Of a stretch of DNA of 60,842 nucleotides, positions 1 through 7,741 are shown piece after piece; the stretch's first letter is position 1, and each line of letters starts with the position of its first letter. This DNA is from Selenomonadaceae bacterium (GTDB lineage: Bacteria; Bacillota; Negativicutes; Selenomonadales; Selenomonadaceae), in the NCBI GenBank assembly GCA_017470715.1, contig JAFUYE010000095.1, positions 1 through 60,842 of the forward strand, given 5' to 3'. The translations under genes and the position numbers were made by a program. The notes under the pieces are model-generated. The model had not been told where the DNA came from and made no database searches. It saw nothing but the letters and a program-made list of their open reading frames with translations.

Positions 1-1
1 C

Positions 2-406
2 AAAAAAATTTCCGTGCAACTTCCCGAAACAATCGACGGCGTCAAAATCGTCATGGGCGCGAATTCCGACGAACTTTTTATCGCCGACCCGTTCGCAGTC
101 ACGGAAAAGCCGAAACCAAAACCGTTACCGCCACCGCCGCCAAAAGTCGAGTTGCCGAAAATTCCGCCGCCGCAACCGATTCAACAGCCACAAACTCCGC
201 CGAAAGTCGAACCGAAAGAAAAAATTATTTTGACGGGCACGGCAATCAGCGGCGACAACAAAATCGCAATGTTCCTGCGCGACAAGCAAACGGAATTTTT
301 GACGGTCGGCGACGAAATCGGCGGACGAATCATTTCCGACATTACGCCCGAATTCGTGACGTTCGCGGACGGCAAGCGCGTTTATCTGCAAAAGGAGCTG
401 AACTGA
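2..406 (+). CDS. GspC/PilP-like secretion or pilus assembly protein (5' end cut off)
   Basis: The reading frame is open to the left edge, so the true start probably lies outside; a GTG at 14 is the first internal start. A proline-rich linker (roughly residues 30-70 after that GTG) separates a short N-terminal part from a C-terminal domain of about 60 residues containing LTGTAISGDNKIAMF and VGDEIGGRIISDIT. This pattern resembles the periplasmic domain of GspC/PilP, which contacts the secretin. The stop at 404-406 abuts the TTG start of the secretin gene, so the two are co-translated. The family is inferred from architecture and neighbour; the sequence match is weak. Confidence 0.6.
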   Translation, partial: KKISVQLPETIDGVKIVMGANSDELFIADPFAVTEKPKPKPLPPPPPKVELPKIPPPQPIQQPQTPPKVEPKEKIILTGTAISGDNKIAMFLRDKQTEFLTVGDEIGGRIISDITPEFVTFADGKRVYLQKELN

Positions 407-1789
407 TTGAAGCTGAAAAAATTTCTGCCGTTGCTGGTCTCGGCAACTTTTTTTTTGCCCGCGCAGATTCACGCTGCACCAATGACGCTCAGCGTGCACG
501 AAGCGGATTTGCGCTCGACGATAATGCTTGTCGCGAAAACCGGCGGGCTTAATGTTTCGATTGATGATTCGGTCAAAGGAACAATTTCCGTGTCGGTGTC
601 GAACATTGAGCCGATAAAAATTCTGGAAATCATTACGAAGACGAAAAATCTTCAGCTCGTCGAAGAGTCGGGCATTTTTATCGTCACGGGCGCAACAAGT
701 ACCACCGCGATTATGGAAAGTTACGTTATCCCGATTCATTACGGTGACCCGGAAACATTGCGCAAAGCCGTCATTACCGCACTTGACCCCGACACGGAAC
801 GGCTTGCCAGTCAAGTCACACGAACGCGAAATTCTGACGGCACGACGAGTTACCGCTACATTTATAACGATAAGGACGACGACCACAGAGCAACGGAGTA
901 CAAAAATATCAAGCGCGAAGACAGAGTTTACGTCAATCCCGAAGTCAACGCGCTGATTTTGTTCGGGACGCCTGCCGAATATGAACGCGTAAAAAATCTT
1001 TTGGCGACGCTTGACGTTGAACTTAAGCAAGTTTCCGTTGAGGCGAAACTTTTGGCGATTAACAAAGATGCGACAAAAAATCTCGGCATCGAGTGGATGT
1101 GGTCAACACTTCCGCAATATCCTGATCGTACTGCTATCAGCAGCGATGGTTCGCGTAAATCAGACGATACAACAGGATACGGAATAATTAAATTCGGACG
1201 CAGTCACGAAGGTTTTCCGTTTGAATTTTATTACGGCGCGCAGATTAACGCACTGGTCACTAACGGTAAAGCGAAAATCCTTTCACGCCCGAACGTCACC
1301 ACGATTCAAGGACGCGAAGCCGTGATTAATGTCGGAAGTTCAGTGCCGATACCGACGACGCAGACGACCAACTCAACCGTGACAACTTCGTTCGATTATC
1401 GCGACGCGGGAATTATTTTGAAATACACGCCGCGAATCAACAACGACGGCACGATAACCGCGACGATTCACACCGAAGTTAGCACGCCGCAATATGTCTC
1501 GGACTTGAAGGCTTACCGATTCAACACGCGTTCGGCGGACACGACAGTCACCGTGCGTGACGGCGAACCGATGGTTATCGGCGGGCTTATCGGTGCGGAA
1601 GAAGAAAAATCCGTCAGCAAAATTCCGTTTCTGGGCGACTTGCCGATTTTGGGCGCACTGTTCCGCAATCACCGCAAGAGTAAATCCGAATCCGAACTGA
1701 TAATTTTTTTGACGGCGCACGTTATCGGCAACGGTGAAGTCAATCGCCCGTTTGAGGTTGCAGACGATGAGTTATCCGATAAACCTTGA
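407..1789 (+). CDS. Secretin (GspD/PilQ family), outer-membrane channel
   Basis: This is a 460-residue exported protein with a signal peptide (Lys-rich start, hydrophobic core, cleavage near AQIHA). Short secretin N-domains follow, then the C-terminal secretin domain: ILSRPNVTTIQGREA, a VPI segment, DAGIILKYTPRI, and the closing GGL...KIPFLGDLPILGALFR motif near residues 390-425. It would form the outer-membrane pore of a type II secretion system or type IV pilus, which implies a diderm envelope. It starts with TTG directly after the upstream gene. It is shorter than typical PilQ because it lacks AMIN domains. Its end overlaps the next gene by 23 bases. Confidence 0.9.
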   Translation: MKLKKFLPLLVSATFFLPAQIHAAPMTLSVHEADLRSTIMLVAKTGGLNVSIDDSVKGTISVSVSNIEPIKILEIITKTKNLQLVEESGIFIVTGATSTTAIMESYVIPIHYGDPETLRKAVITALDPDTERLASQVTRTRNSDGTTSYRYIYNDKDDDHRATEYKNIKREDRVYVNPEVNALILFGTPAEYERVKNLLATLDVELKQVSVEAKLLAINKDATKNLGIEWMWSTLPQYPDRTAISSDGSRKSDDTTGYGIIKFGRSHEGFPFEFYYGAQINALVTNGKAKILSRPNVTTIQGREAVINVGSSVPIPTTQTTNSTVTTSFDYRDAGIILKYTPRINNDGTITATIHTEVSTPQYVSDLKAYRFNTRSADTTVTVRDGEPMVIGGLIGAEEEKSVSKIPFLGDLPILGALFRNHRKSKSESELIIFLTAHVIGNGEVNRPFEVADDELSDKP

Positions 1790-2420
1790 CGTTGCGGGAA
1801 AAAATTGCCTCGTTGTCGGCGGCGGAAAAGTTGCGCTCCGAAAAATTTGTGGACTGCTTGAAGCGGGCGCACGCGTCAAAGTCATTGCCCCCGAAATCTG
1901 CGCGGAAGTCGAAAAACTTTTTCGTGACGGAAAAATTTTGTGGACGCGGGAAAATTTTTCACCTGAACTTTTGGGCGACGAATTGATTTTAATCGCGGCG
2001 ACGAACAATCCCGAAATAAATCGTCCGGCGGCCGAAGTTGCGCGGGCGAAAAAAATTTTGGTTAATGTCGTGAATTCTTCGGGCGGAAATTTCAACGTGC
2101 CGTCACGAATTCGACGCGGCGATTTTTTGTTGACAATCTCGACGGGCGCGAATTCCCCGGCATTCGCAAAATTCGTTCGTGAAAATTTAGAAGCCGAACT
2201 CGGCGAAAATTTCGGCGCGGGCTTGAAAATAATTTCGCGTTATCGGCGGGAACTCAAACAACTTTTGCCGAATCAATCTGCGCGAGAAAAATTTTGGCGT
2301 GAAGTCTTGACGCCCGAACTTTGGCAACTTTTGAAATCCGGCGAACTTACACGGTTGGAGGAAATTATAAACAATGCACTTACAACTTTTGGGGCTCAAT
2401 CACCGCACGGCACCGATTGA
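1767..2420 (+). CDS. sirC: Precorrin-2 dehydrogenase / sirohydrochlorin ferrochelatase
   Basis: This 217-residue protein has an N-terminal Rossmann domain (LVVGGGKVALRK, residues about 11-22) and the CysG N-terminal fold (VNSSGGNFNVPSRIRRGDF, then LTISTGANSPAFAKFVR). It oxidises precorrin-2 with NAD and may chelate iron to give sirohaem. The ATG at 1767 is chosen because GAGG lies 9 bases upstream and the family N-terminus begins there; an open frame further upstream lacks homology. It overlaps the secretin gene by 23 bases and hemA by 47 bases, so all three are likely on one transcript. Confidence 0.9.
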   Translation: MSYPINLDVAGKNCLVVGGGKVALRKICGLLEAGARVKVIAPEICAEVEKLFRDGKILWTRENFSPELLGDELILIAATNNPEINRPAAEVARAKKILVNVVNSSGGNFNVPSRIRRGDFLLTISTGANSPAFAKFVRENLEAELGENFGAGLKIISRYRRELKQLLPNQSAREKFWREVLTPELWQLLKSGELTRLEEIINNALTTFGAQSPHGTD

Positions 2421-3621
2421 AGTCCGCGAAAAATTTTCCGTCGACAAAGATTCTCTGCGTTGCGGGCTGGAAAATCTCGACGGCTACGACGGCTTGAGCG
2501 AAGCGGTTATCCTGTCGACATGCAACCGCACGGAAATTTACGCGGTAACAGCCGAAGATTGCGGCGACAGTGTTCGACAATTCCTGAACGATTTAATCGG
2601 CACGGTCGTCGACGAAAAATTTCTGTACGAATTCACCGACGAAGCTTGCGCAAAACATTTGTTTGAAGTTTCGGCGGGTTTGGATTCGCTGATTCTCGGC
2701 GAAGGACAAATTTTGTCGCAAGTCAAGGAAGCTTACGCGACGGCGAAAAATTCTGCGGCGACGGGCACGATTTTGAACACGCTTTTTCATCGGGCGATTG
2801 CGGCGGGCAAAGCTGTTCGCACGGAAACAAAAATCGCCTGCAATTCGGTTTCGGTCAGCTCGGCGGCGGTTGATTTGGCAATAAACGTTTTGGGCGACGT
2901 TGAAAATCGCAGTGCTTTAATTTTCGGCGCGGGCAAAATGGCTCAACTTACGGCACGACATTTGCTCGACCACGGCTTGAAAAAAATTTTTGTGGCGAAT
3001 CGTCATTTGGAACGTGCGCAGGAAATGGCGTCGAAAATCGGCGGGCAGGCTGTCCCGTGGGAAGATGCCTTCACCGGCGCGGCAAACGTCGACATAATCA
3101 TCACGTCAACCGGCGCACCGCATTACGTCGTTAAACCGTGGCAAACTCAGCAACTCATGGCTCGGCGCGGCGGACGCGAAATTATTTTCGTTGACATTGC
3201 CGTCCCCCGCGACGTTGACCCCGAAGTCGGCAAAATAAAAGGCGTCACGCTTTACAACATTGACGACCTTGAATCGGTTGTGGAAAAAAATTTGCAGGCG
3301 CGACAACGCGAAGCCGAAATCGCGAAAACAATCGTCGACGAACATGTTGATGCCGTAATGGAACGTTTCAAATATCTGAAGTTTCGGCCGCTCATGGCGA
3401 ACTTGTCTGCTCGTGCCGAAAAAATTCGCGGGCGTGAAATTCGTCGTGTGGCGGGCAAACTTCCGAATTTGAGCGACGACGAACGAAAAATTGTCGACAG
3501 AATGACGCGGCGGATTGTCCGAAAAATTTTGCGGATGCCGATGATGAAACTTAACGCCTCAGCCGGCACAGACGCCGAAAATTTTTACGCGCAGGCAATG
3601 CAGGCACTCTTTAACGAATAA
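2374..3621 (+). CDS. hemA: Glutamyl-tRNA reductase
   Basis: This 415-residue enzyme reduces Glu-tRNA(Glu) to glutamate-1-semialdehyde, the first committed step of C5 tetrapyrrole synthesis. Visible motifs are GLNHRTAPIEVREKF at the start, catalytic Cys50 in LSTCNRTEIYAV, GEGQILSQVKEAY near residue 110, the NADPH-binding GAGKMAQL near 185, and a C-terminal dimerisation helix region. The length is normal. GGAGG sits 9 bases before the ATG, inside the upstream sirC gene. It shares the haem/sirohaem task with sirC and hemC. Confidence 0.97.
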   Translation: MHLQLLGLNHRTAPIEVREKFSVDKDSLRCGLENLDGYDGLSEAVILSTCNRTEIYAVTAEDCGDSVRQFLNDLIGTVVDEKFLYEFTDEACAKHLFEVSAGLDSLILGEGQILSQVKEAYATAKNSAATGTILNTLFHRAIAAGKAVRTETKIACNSVSVSSAAVDLAINVLGDVENRSALIFGAGKMAQLTARHLLDHGLKKIFVANRHLERAQEMASKIGGQAVPWEDAFTGAANVDIIITSTGAPHYVVKPWQTQQLMARRGGREIIFVDIAVPRDVDPEVGKIKGVTLYNIDDLESVVEKNLQARQREAEIAKTIVDEHVDAVMERFKYLKFRPLMANLSARAEKIRGREIRRVAGKLPNLSDDERKIVDRMTRRIVRKILRMPMMKLNASAGTDAENFYAQAMQALFNE

Positions 3622-3636
3622 CGGAGGTTTGTTATC

Positions 3637-4029
3637 ATGAAAAAATTTCTTGAGGGGTTTACGTTTGTTCTTGTCGTCACGCTCGCGGCAAATTGCTCGG
3701 CGAATTCTTACGACGACAGCCCGTATTATGTGTTCGTCACAACTGTACAAGGAACCATTTATCTCGATTTGCGAACCGTTAATGTTCACGATTACAACCC
3801 GCCGTACTACCAAATAGCGGGGTATTTCGTCTGGGTAAACGGAGATAAAGAACGGAGATATGAGGTGGTAATAAATTACAACTGGGATAAAAAAGAAACT
3901 TATCATCGCGGCGATGGCTATTGGATTAAAGACAGAATCGAACCTGAAAATGTTTATTCCAGAAGCAACCGCAAAATGGCTGATGCGCTTTTCCGTGCGG
4001 CATATGGCATGGATTTTTACGGTTACTGA
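3637..4029 (+). CDS. Exported protein of unknown function
   Basis: A 130-residue protein with an N-terminal signal sequence (MKKFLEGF then a hydrophobic stretch, cleavage near CSANS). The mature part is rich in Tyr and charged residues and looks like a small beta-rich periplasmic domain. I do not recognise the family. It starts 15 bases after hemA with an excellent CGGAGG site and ends 16 bases before hemC, so it is embedded in the haem operon. Nothing in it suggests a haem enzyme. Confidence 0.75.
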   Translation: MKKFLEGFTFVLVVTLAANCSANSYDDSPYYVFVTTVQGTIYLDLRTVNVHDYNPPYYQIAGYFVWVNGDKERRYEVVINYNWDKKETYHRGDGYWIKDRIEPENVYSRSNRKMADALFRAAYGMDFYGY

Positions 4030-4045
4030 TTTGGAGTGATTAATA

Positions 4046-4960
4046 TTGCGGAAAATTAAAATCGGAACGCGCTCAAGTCGGTTGGCACTGTGGCAGGCGG
4101 AATTCGTTGCGGCTCAGCTGAAAAAATTTTTCCCCGCGCTTGAAGTCGAATTGGTTCACGTGCACACGACGGGCGATAAAATTTTGGACGCGCCACTTGC
4201 GAAAATCGGCGGCAAAGGTCTGTTCACCAAAGAACTCGAACTGCAACTTGCACGCGGCGAAATTGATTTGGCGGTTCACAGCTTAAAAGACGTGCCGACG
4301 GACTTGCCTGCGGGCTTTGAAATTGCGGCGATAACTCGGCGTGCGCAACCGTTCGATGCGTTCGTCAGCGGAAAATTTTCGTCGTTCACGGAACTGCCCG
4401 AAAATGCAATCGTCGGGACATCAAGCTTGCGGCGGGCGGCTCAACTGCTGAAATTGCGCCCCGATTTGCGGATAAAAAATCTGCGCGGGAATGTCGAAAC
4501 TCGGCTGAAAAAATTGGACGCGGGCGAATTCGACGCGATAATTTTGGCGGCGGCAGGTTTGGAACGACTCGGCTATTCGTCACGAATTCGCGAACTGTTG
4601 ACGGAAATAATTCCTGCTGCGGGACAAGGCGCGTTGGCAATCGAAATTCGTGACGGTGACGAAAAAATTTCCGAACTTGTAAACAAACTCAATGACGCCG
4701 AAACTTTTTCGGCAACGTCGGTTGAGCGAGAATTTTTGCGCGAAGTCGGCGGCAGTTGTCAAGTTCCCGTCGGCGTGTTCGCACAAATTGACGGCGTGCG
4801 ATTAAATGTTCGTGCGCTGATTTCTTCGATTGACGGAAAAAATTTTGTCGCTGAAAAAGTCGAAGTTCCGCTCCACGAAATTGACGGTCTCGGAAAAAAG
4901 TTGGCGAAAACTTTGCTTGACGACGGCGGCAGAAAAATTCTTGACGAACTGCAAATTTGA
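4046..4960 (+). CDS. hemC: Porphobilinogen deaminase (hydroxymethylbilane synthase)
   Basis: This 304-residue protein joins four porphobilinogen units into hydroxymethylbilane. Motifs are IGTRSSRLALWQAEFV at the N-terminus, the KDVPT loop in AVHSLKDVPTDLP, GTSSLRRAAQL, AAAGLERLG, and the cofactor-binding Cys at about residue 238 in GGSCQVPVG. The start is TTG at 4046, preceded by GGAGTG. The expected hemD/hemB genes do not follow; a structured repeat element starts 40 bases downstream. Confidence 0.97.
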   Translation: MRKIKIGTRSSRLALWQAEFVAAQLKKFFPALEVELVHVHTTGDKILDAPLAKIGGKGLFTKELELQLARGEIDLAVHSLKDVPTDLPAGFEIAAITRRAQPFDAFVSGKFSSFTELPENAIVGTSSLRRAAQLLKLRPDLRIKNLRGNVETRLKKLDAGEFDAIILAAAGLERLGYSSRIRELLTEIIPAAGQGALAIEIRDGDEKISELVNKLNDAETFSATSVEREFLREVGGSCQVPVGVFAQIDGVRLNVRALISSIDGKNFVAEKVEVPLHEIDGLGKKLAKTLLDDGGRKILDELQI

Positions 4961-5000
4961 TTCGCGGCGATTAACGTCAGAATTGTTAATCGGTAACTCC

Positions 5001-5171
5001 GGCCGTCATGGATGACGGCCGCGCCCGCGTATTTCGCGTGATGCGAAATTTGCGGGCACAACAAGCACGGGTTGACGACAACATTTTTCCGGCGAACGAG
5101 TAGCCGCCCGCCGCGCAGGCGCGAGCTTCTTTGCTACTTTCTTCCCTCGGTGGAAGAAAGTAGATTAACAA
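5001..5171 (-). repeat. Structured intergenic repeat element, copy 1 (inverted orientation)
   Basis: First of four related intergenic elements. On the minus strand it reads: an AATCTACTTTCTTCC...GGAAGAAAGTAG hairpin with trailing CAAAGAAGC; a GC-rich GCGC segment; a CGCAAATTTCGCATCACGCG segment followed by GGGC; and the terminal perfect hairpin GGCCGTCATCC/ATGACGGCC. The other copies (27911, 46870, 53343) share the first and last hairpins in the same order but lie on the plus strand. It is non-coding and sits just after the hemC stop. Confidence 0.8.
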
Positions 5172-5244
5172 AACTCAGATTAACGAATCAGCCGAATCGA
5201 AGCGACAAGACAGTTTTTCAACACGCCCTAACGGAGGTTTACAC

Positions 5245-5730
5245 ATGCCAAAAAATTTTTCGGAATATCCCGCGCCGCAAGTTTATCGCGTCGAAAATCA
5301 GGCGGCGTATCTCGACCCATTGCGCAAGAAATTGGTTTTCGTCACGCCCGAAGAAACCGTCCGTCAACGTCTGATTCCGTGGTTGCTCAACGAAATTGGC
5401 GTGCCCGAAAATTTTTTGCGTGTCGAAGGAAAATTTTCCCGTTACGGTCTCAACGTCAAAACCCGCGCAGATTTCATAATCGAAGCCCGCGACGTTAAAG
5501 AAAATTCGATTTATCCCGTTGCCGTCGTCGTCTGCAAGTCGCCCGAAATTGAACTTGACGACAATGCTTTTCGGCAGATGTTTCACTACGCGGCGGATTT
5601 GGCTTGCGAATTCTGCGCGTTGACCAACGGCGAAAAATTTTTCTGCTATCGTTTCGACGGCGAAAAAAATGTTGAACTTGCCGAAATGCCGACGTATTCG
5701 CAAATGACAAGCGACAAATATCCGCAATAA
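5245..5730 (+). CDS. Orphan type I restriction HsdR N-terminal-like protein
   Basis: A 161-residue protein made only of a domain like the N-terminal nuclease domain of type I restriction HsdR subunits: EETVRQRLIPWLLNEIGVP, then the TRADFII...VVVCKSPEIELDDNAFRQM core with Asp and Lys in nuclease-like positions. There is no helicase region and no hsdM/hsdS nearby, so it is not a standard restriction system. Stand-alone proteins of this type occur in many Firmicutes and their role is unknown. CGGAGG lies 9 bases upstream of the ATG. An 84-bp piece of this gene is duplicated just downstream. Confidence 0.8.
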   Translation: MPKNFSEYPAPQVYRVENQAAYLDPLRKKLVFVTPEETVRQRLIPWLLNEIGVPENFLRVEGKFSRYGLNVKTRADFIIEARDVKENSIYPVAVVVCKSPEIELDDNAFRQMFHYAADLACEFCALTNGEKFFCYRFDGEKNVELAEMPTYSQMTSDKYPQ

Positions 5731-5754
5731 AATTTTGACCGACAAATTGCGCAT

Positions 5755-5847
5755 GACGACAACGCTTTTCGGCAGATGTTTCACTACGCTGCGGATTTGG
5801 CTTGCGAATTCTGCGCGTTGACCAACGGCGAAAAATTTCTTGACTGA
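5755..5847 (+). pseudogene. Partial duplicate of the HsdR-N-like gene
   Basis: Positions 5755-5838 repeat 5557-5640 with two mismatches in 84 bases (offset 198). The copied frame (DDNAFRQMFHYAADL to TNGEKF) stays open and then ends at a TGA at 5845. There is no start codon or ribosome site, so this is a gene fragment. The -35 box of the next gene begins immediately after the duplicated block. Confidence 0.85.
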
Positions 5848-5870
5848 CAGTCAACTGTCAAGTGTATAAT
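5840..5870 (+). promoter_or_regulatory. MerR-type promoter with palindromic operator
   Basis: A -35 box TTGACT (5840-5845) and a perfect -10 TATAAT (5865-5870) are separated by 19 bases. The spacer holds a perfect inverted repeat, TGACAGT-CA-ACTGTCA (5845-5860). A long 19-20 bp spacer with a centred palindrome is characteristic of promoters activated by MerR-family regulators. A damaged merR-like gene lies just after the hydrolase that this promoter would drive. Confidence 0.75.
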
Positions 5871-5893
5871 TTCGCACGAAAGGAGATGTCGTC

Positions 5894-6922
5894 ATGAAAA
5901 AATTTTTGAAAAGAATCCTCGCGTGCAGTTTCATGCTGTGCTTGACGAGCGGCGCGAACGTTTCGGCGCAAATTCCCGCTGAAGTTCAAAACAACGCCCA
6001 ACACGTGCAATTCGTTCAGCAACACAACGGCTGGAAAATCGCCGGTAATTTGTACTTGCCGAAAAATTACGAGGCAGGCAAAAAATATCCCGCGATAATC
6101 ACGGTTCACCCCGGCGGCGGCGTCAAAGAACAGACTTCAGGACTTTACGCAATGTTGCTTGCCCAAAAAGGTTTCGTAACGTTGGCTTTTGACGCCTCAC
6201 ATCACGGCGAAAGCGAAGGTACACCGCGTTATATCGAAATTCCGACTGAACGCGTCGAAGATATTCGCAGTGCCGTCGATTATCTGACGACTTTGCCGCA
6301 AGTCGACGCAGAAAAAATTGGCGTGCTTGGAATTTGTGCCGGTGGCGGTTATTCGATAAGTGCCGCACAAACCGAACACCGAATTAAAGCCTTGGCGACG
6401 GTTAGCGCGGTCGACATTGGCAATATCGCTCGTCAAGGTTGGGACGGCAAAGGAATTCCGATCGCCGAACAACTGAAAGCTCTGGAAGCTGTTGCCGCGC
6501 AACGAACTGCCGAAGCAAACGGCGCGCCCGTTCGCTACGATCACAATGTTCCGACACGTGACGAAATTACCGTTGCCACACCGCATGACATTGTTGAGGC
6601 GTCCGAATATTACACCGAATCACGCGGGCAATATCCCACCGCAAAAAATCTTGTAATGTTTTCGGGCTTTGACGGAATTTACGCATTCCACGCCTTCAGC
6701 GACATGGAAACGTTTTTGACGCAACCTGCGCTGTTTATCGCGGGCACGGAGGCGGGCTCGCTTTGGCAATCTGAATTGGCTTACGAAAAAGCGACGGCAA
6801 CAATTTCCCGCGAACTGTACAAAGTCAACGGCGCAACGCACATGGATTTATATGACAGGATGAATTTCGTCACTCCCGTCGTCGACAAGCTTGAAAAATT
6901 TTTCCATAAAAACTTGGGCTGA
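5894..6922 (+). CDS. Exported alpha/beta hydrolase (dienelactone hydrolase-like)
   Basis: A 342-residue protein with a signal peptide (cleavage near NVSAQ). The alpha/beta-hydrolase core shows an oxyanion-type HPGGGVKEQ loop, then the nucleophile elbow GICAGGG near residue 157, which places Cys rather than Ser in the G-x-Nuc-x-G position as in dienelactone hydrolases. A C-terminal His is in NGATHMDLYD. The substrate is unknown. AAAGGAG lies 8 bases before the ATG. The palindromic promoter at 5840 and the adjacent merR remnant suggest it was inducible. Confidence 0.82.
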   Translation: MKKFLKRILACSFMLCLTSGANVSAQIPAEVQNNAQHVQFVQQHNGWKIAGNLYLPKNYEAGKKYPAIITVHPGGGVKEQTSGLYAMLLAQKGFVTLAFDASHHGESEGTPRYIEIPTERVEDIRSAVDYLTTLPQVDAEKIGVLGICAGGGYSISAAQTEHRIKALATVSAVDIGNIARQGWDGKGIPIAEQLKALEAVAAQRTAEANGAPVRYDHNVPTRDEITVATPHDIVEASEYYTESRGQYPTAKNLVMFSGFDGIYAFHAFSDMETFLTQPALFIAGTEAGSLWQSELAYEKATATISRELYKVNGATHMDLYDRMNFVTPVVDKLEKFFHKNLG

Positions 6923-6936
6923 TGAATAAAAATTTC

Positions 6937-7328
6937 ATGACGATTAAAGACGTTGCAGAGCGGTGGAGTCGATTTACATAATCGAATGCTTGAAAAATTG
7001 CGACATGTCGATTCAGGAAATTAAAGATTTTACGTGTTGGACTTTGGCGGGCGATTCGACAATCGGTCAACGGCTGGAACTTTTTCGCGAAAAATATTCG
7101 CTGTTGCAAGAAAAGCTGGCGAAGTTGCAGGAAACACTTGATGCCGTGCGTTACAAAATTTGGTTTTACGAAACGGCTCAGCAGGCGGGCACGATTGTGA
7201 TTCACGATGAACTTTCGCCCGAAGAAGTTCCCGACGAAATGCAAAGAATTCGCGCCCGAATGAAACACGTCGAGCGATTCACCAACGAAAAATTTCTGCT
7301 TGAAAAAATTTCAGTGATAAATTCTTGA
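6937..7328 (+). pseudogene. MerR-family regulator with the HTH region deleted and frame broken
   Basis: The ATG at 6937 begins MTIKDVAERW, a typical MerR recognition-helix start, then runs into TAA after four more codons. In another frame (a GTG at 6963 could start it) 121 residues continue with the C-terminal half of a MerR protein: ECLKNCDMSIQEIKDF, then the DSTIGQRLELFREKYSLLQEKL dimerisation coiled coil. About 45 residues, covering most of the winged helix and the RYYE motif, are missing, apparently by one deletion that also shifted the frame. The remainder cannot bind DNA in the usual way. A rho-independent terminator follows. Confidence 0.8.
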
Positions 7329-7349
7329 CCGATTCAGTCGGTCTTTTTT
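7327..7349 (+). terminator. Intrinsic terminator after the MerR remnant
   Basis: GACCGA-TTCAG-TCGGTC followed by six T. It overlaps the stop codon of the MerR remnant and would end the hydrolase-regulator transcript. Confidence 0.8.
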
Positions 7350-7379
7350 GTTGCAAAATGTGCGGCGGAAATTTTAACG

Positions 7380-7408
7380 TTGCGAATGGCGGCGGAATTC
7401 GTTATAAT
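7380..7408 (+). promoter_or_regulatory. Promoter upstream of the 91-residue protein
   Basis: TTGCGA (7380-7385), 17-base spacer, perfect TATAAT (7403-7408), 36 bases before the start of the 7445 gene. Confidence 0.6.
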
Positions 7409-7444
7409 CCCCGCGTGCCAAAATTTGTGAAAGGAGTTTCTTAT

Positions 7445-7720
7445 ATGGCAAAATCAGCTAAGGCATTTATTTTCTTCAACTGCGACGCCGAAAAAAGCGA
7501 AGCCTCGATGAATATTTTTTACAATCGGGCGGTCTACAAAGACACGAAAACTTCGCGCAAAAATCTTTGGAAAAAAATTCGCGAGGAGTACGGCGCGGAA
7601 CGAATTCAGATTGCGGCGGAAAATCTTCCTGCCGTCGAAAACACAATACTCGAAGGCGACCCCGTCGAAGCCGGCAATTTTATCCAATTCGGCGCGATCT
7701 GTGCGGTTGATTGCTATTGA
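7445..7720 (+). CDS. Small cytoplasmic protein of unknown function
   Basis: A 91-residue protein without signal or membrane segments, starting MAKSAKAFIFFNCDAEKSEAS. The ATG at 7445 is preceded by GAAAGGAG and a good promoter; an upstream extension of the frame crosses a terminator and is not used. I do not recognise a domain, but the compact alpha/beta-looking sequence ending AICAVDCY looks like a conserved, folded protein. It is 21 bases upstream of the NYN-LOTUS gene and may share its transcript. Confidence 0.75.
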   Translation: MAKSAKAFIFFNCDAEKSEASMNIFYNRAVYKDTKTSRKNLWKKIREEYGAERIQIAAENLPAVENTILEGDPVEAGNFIQFGAICAVDCY

Positions 7721-7741
7721 AAAATTTTTCGAGGTTCCTCA

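Noticed and set aside
125-1030. A 301-codon minus-strand frame across the secretin region
   Set aside because: Overlaps two convincing genes, Arg/Phe-rich shadow composition, no start signal.
7325-7444. Upstream extension of the 91-residue protein
   Set aside because: The extension runs through a terminator and a promoter; the ATG at 7445 has the ribosome site.
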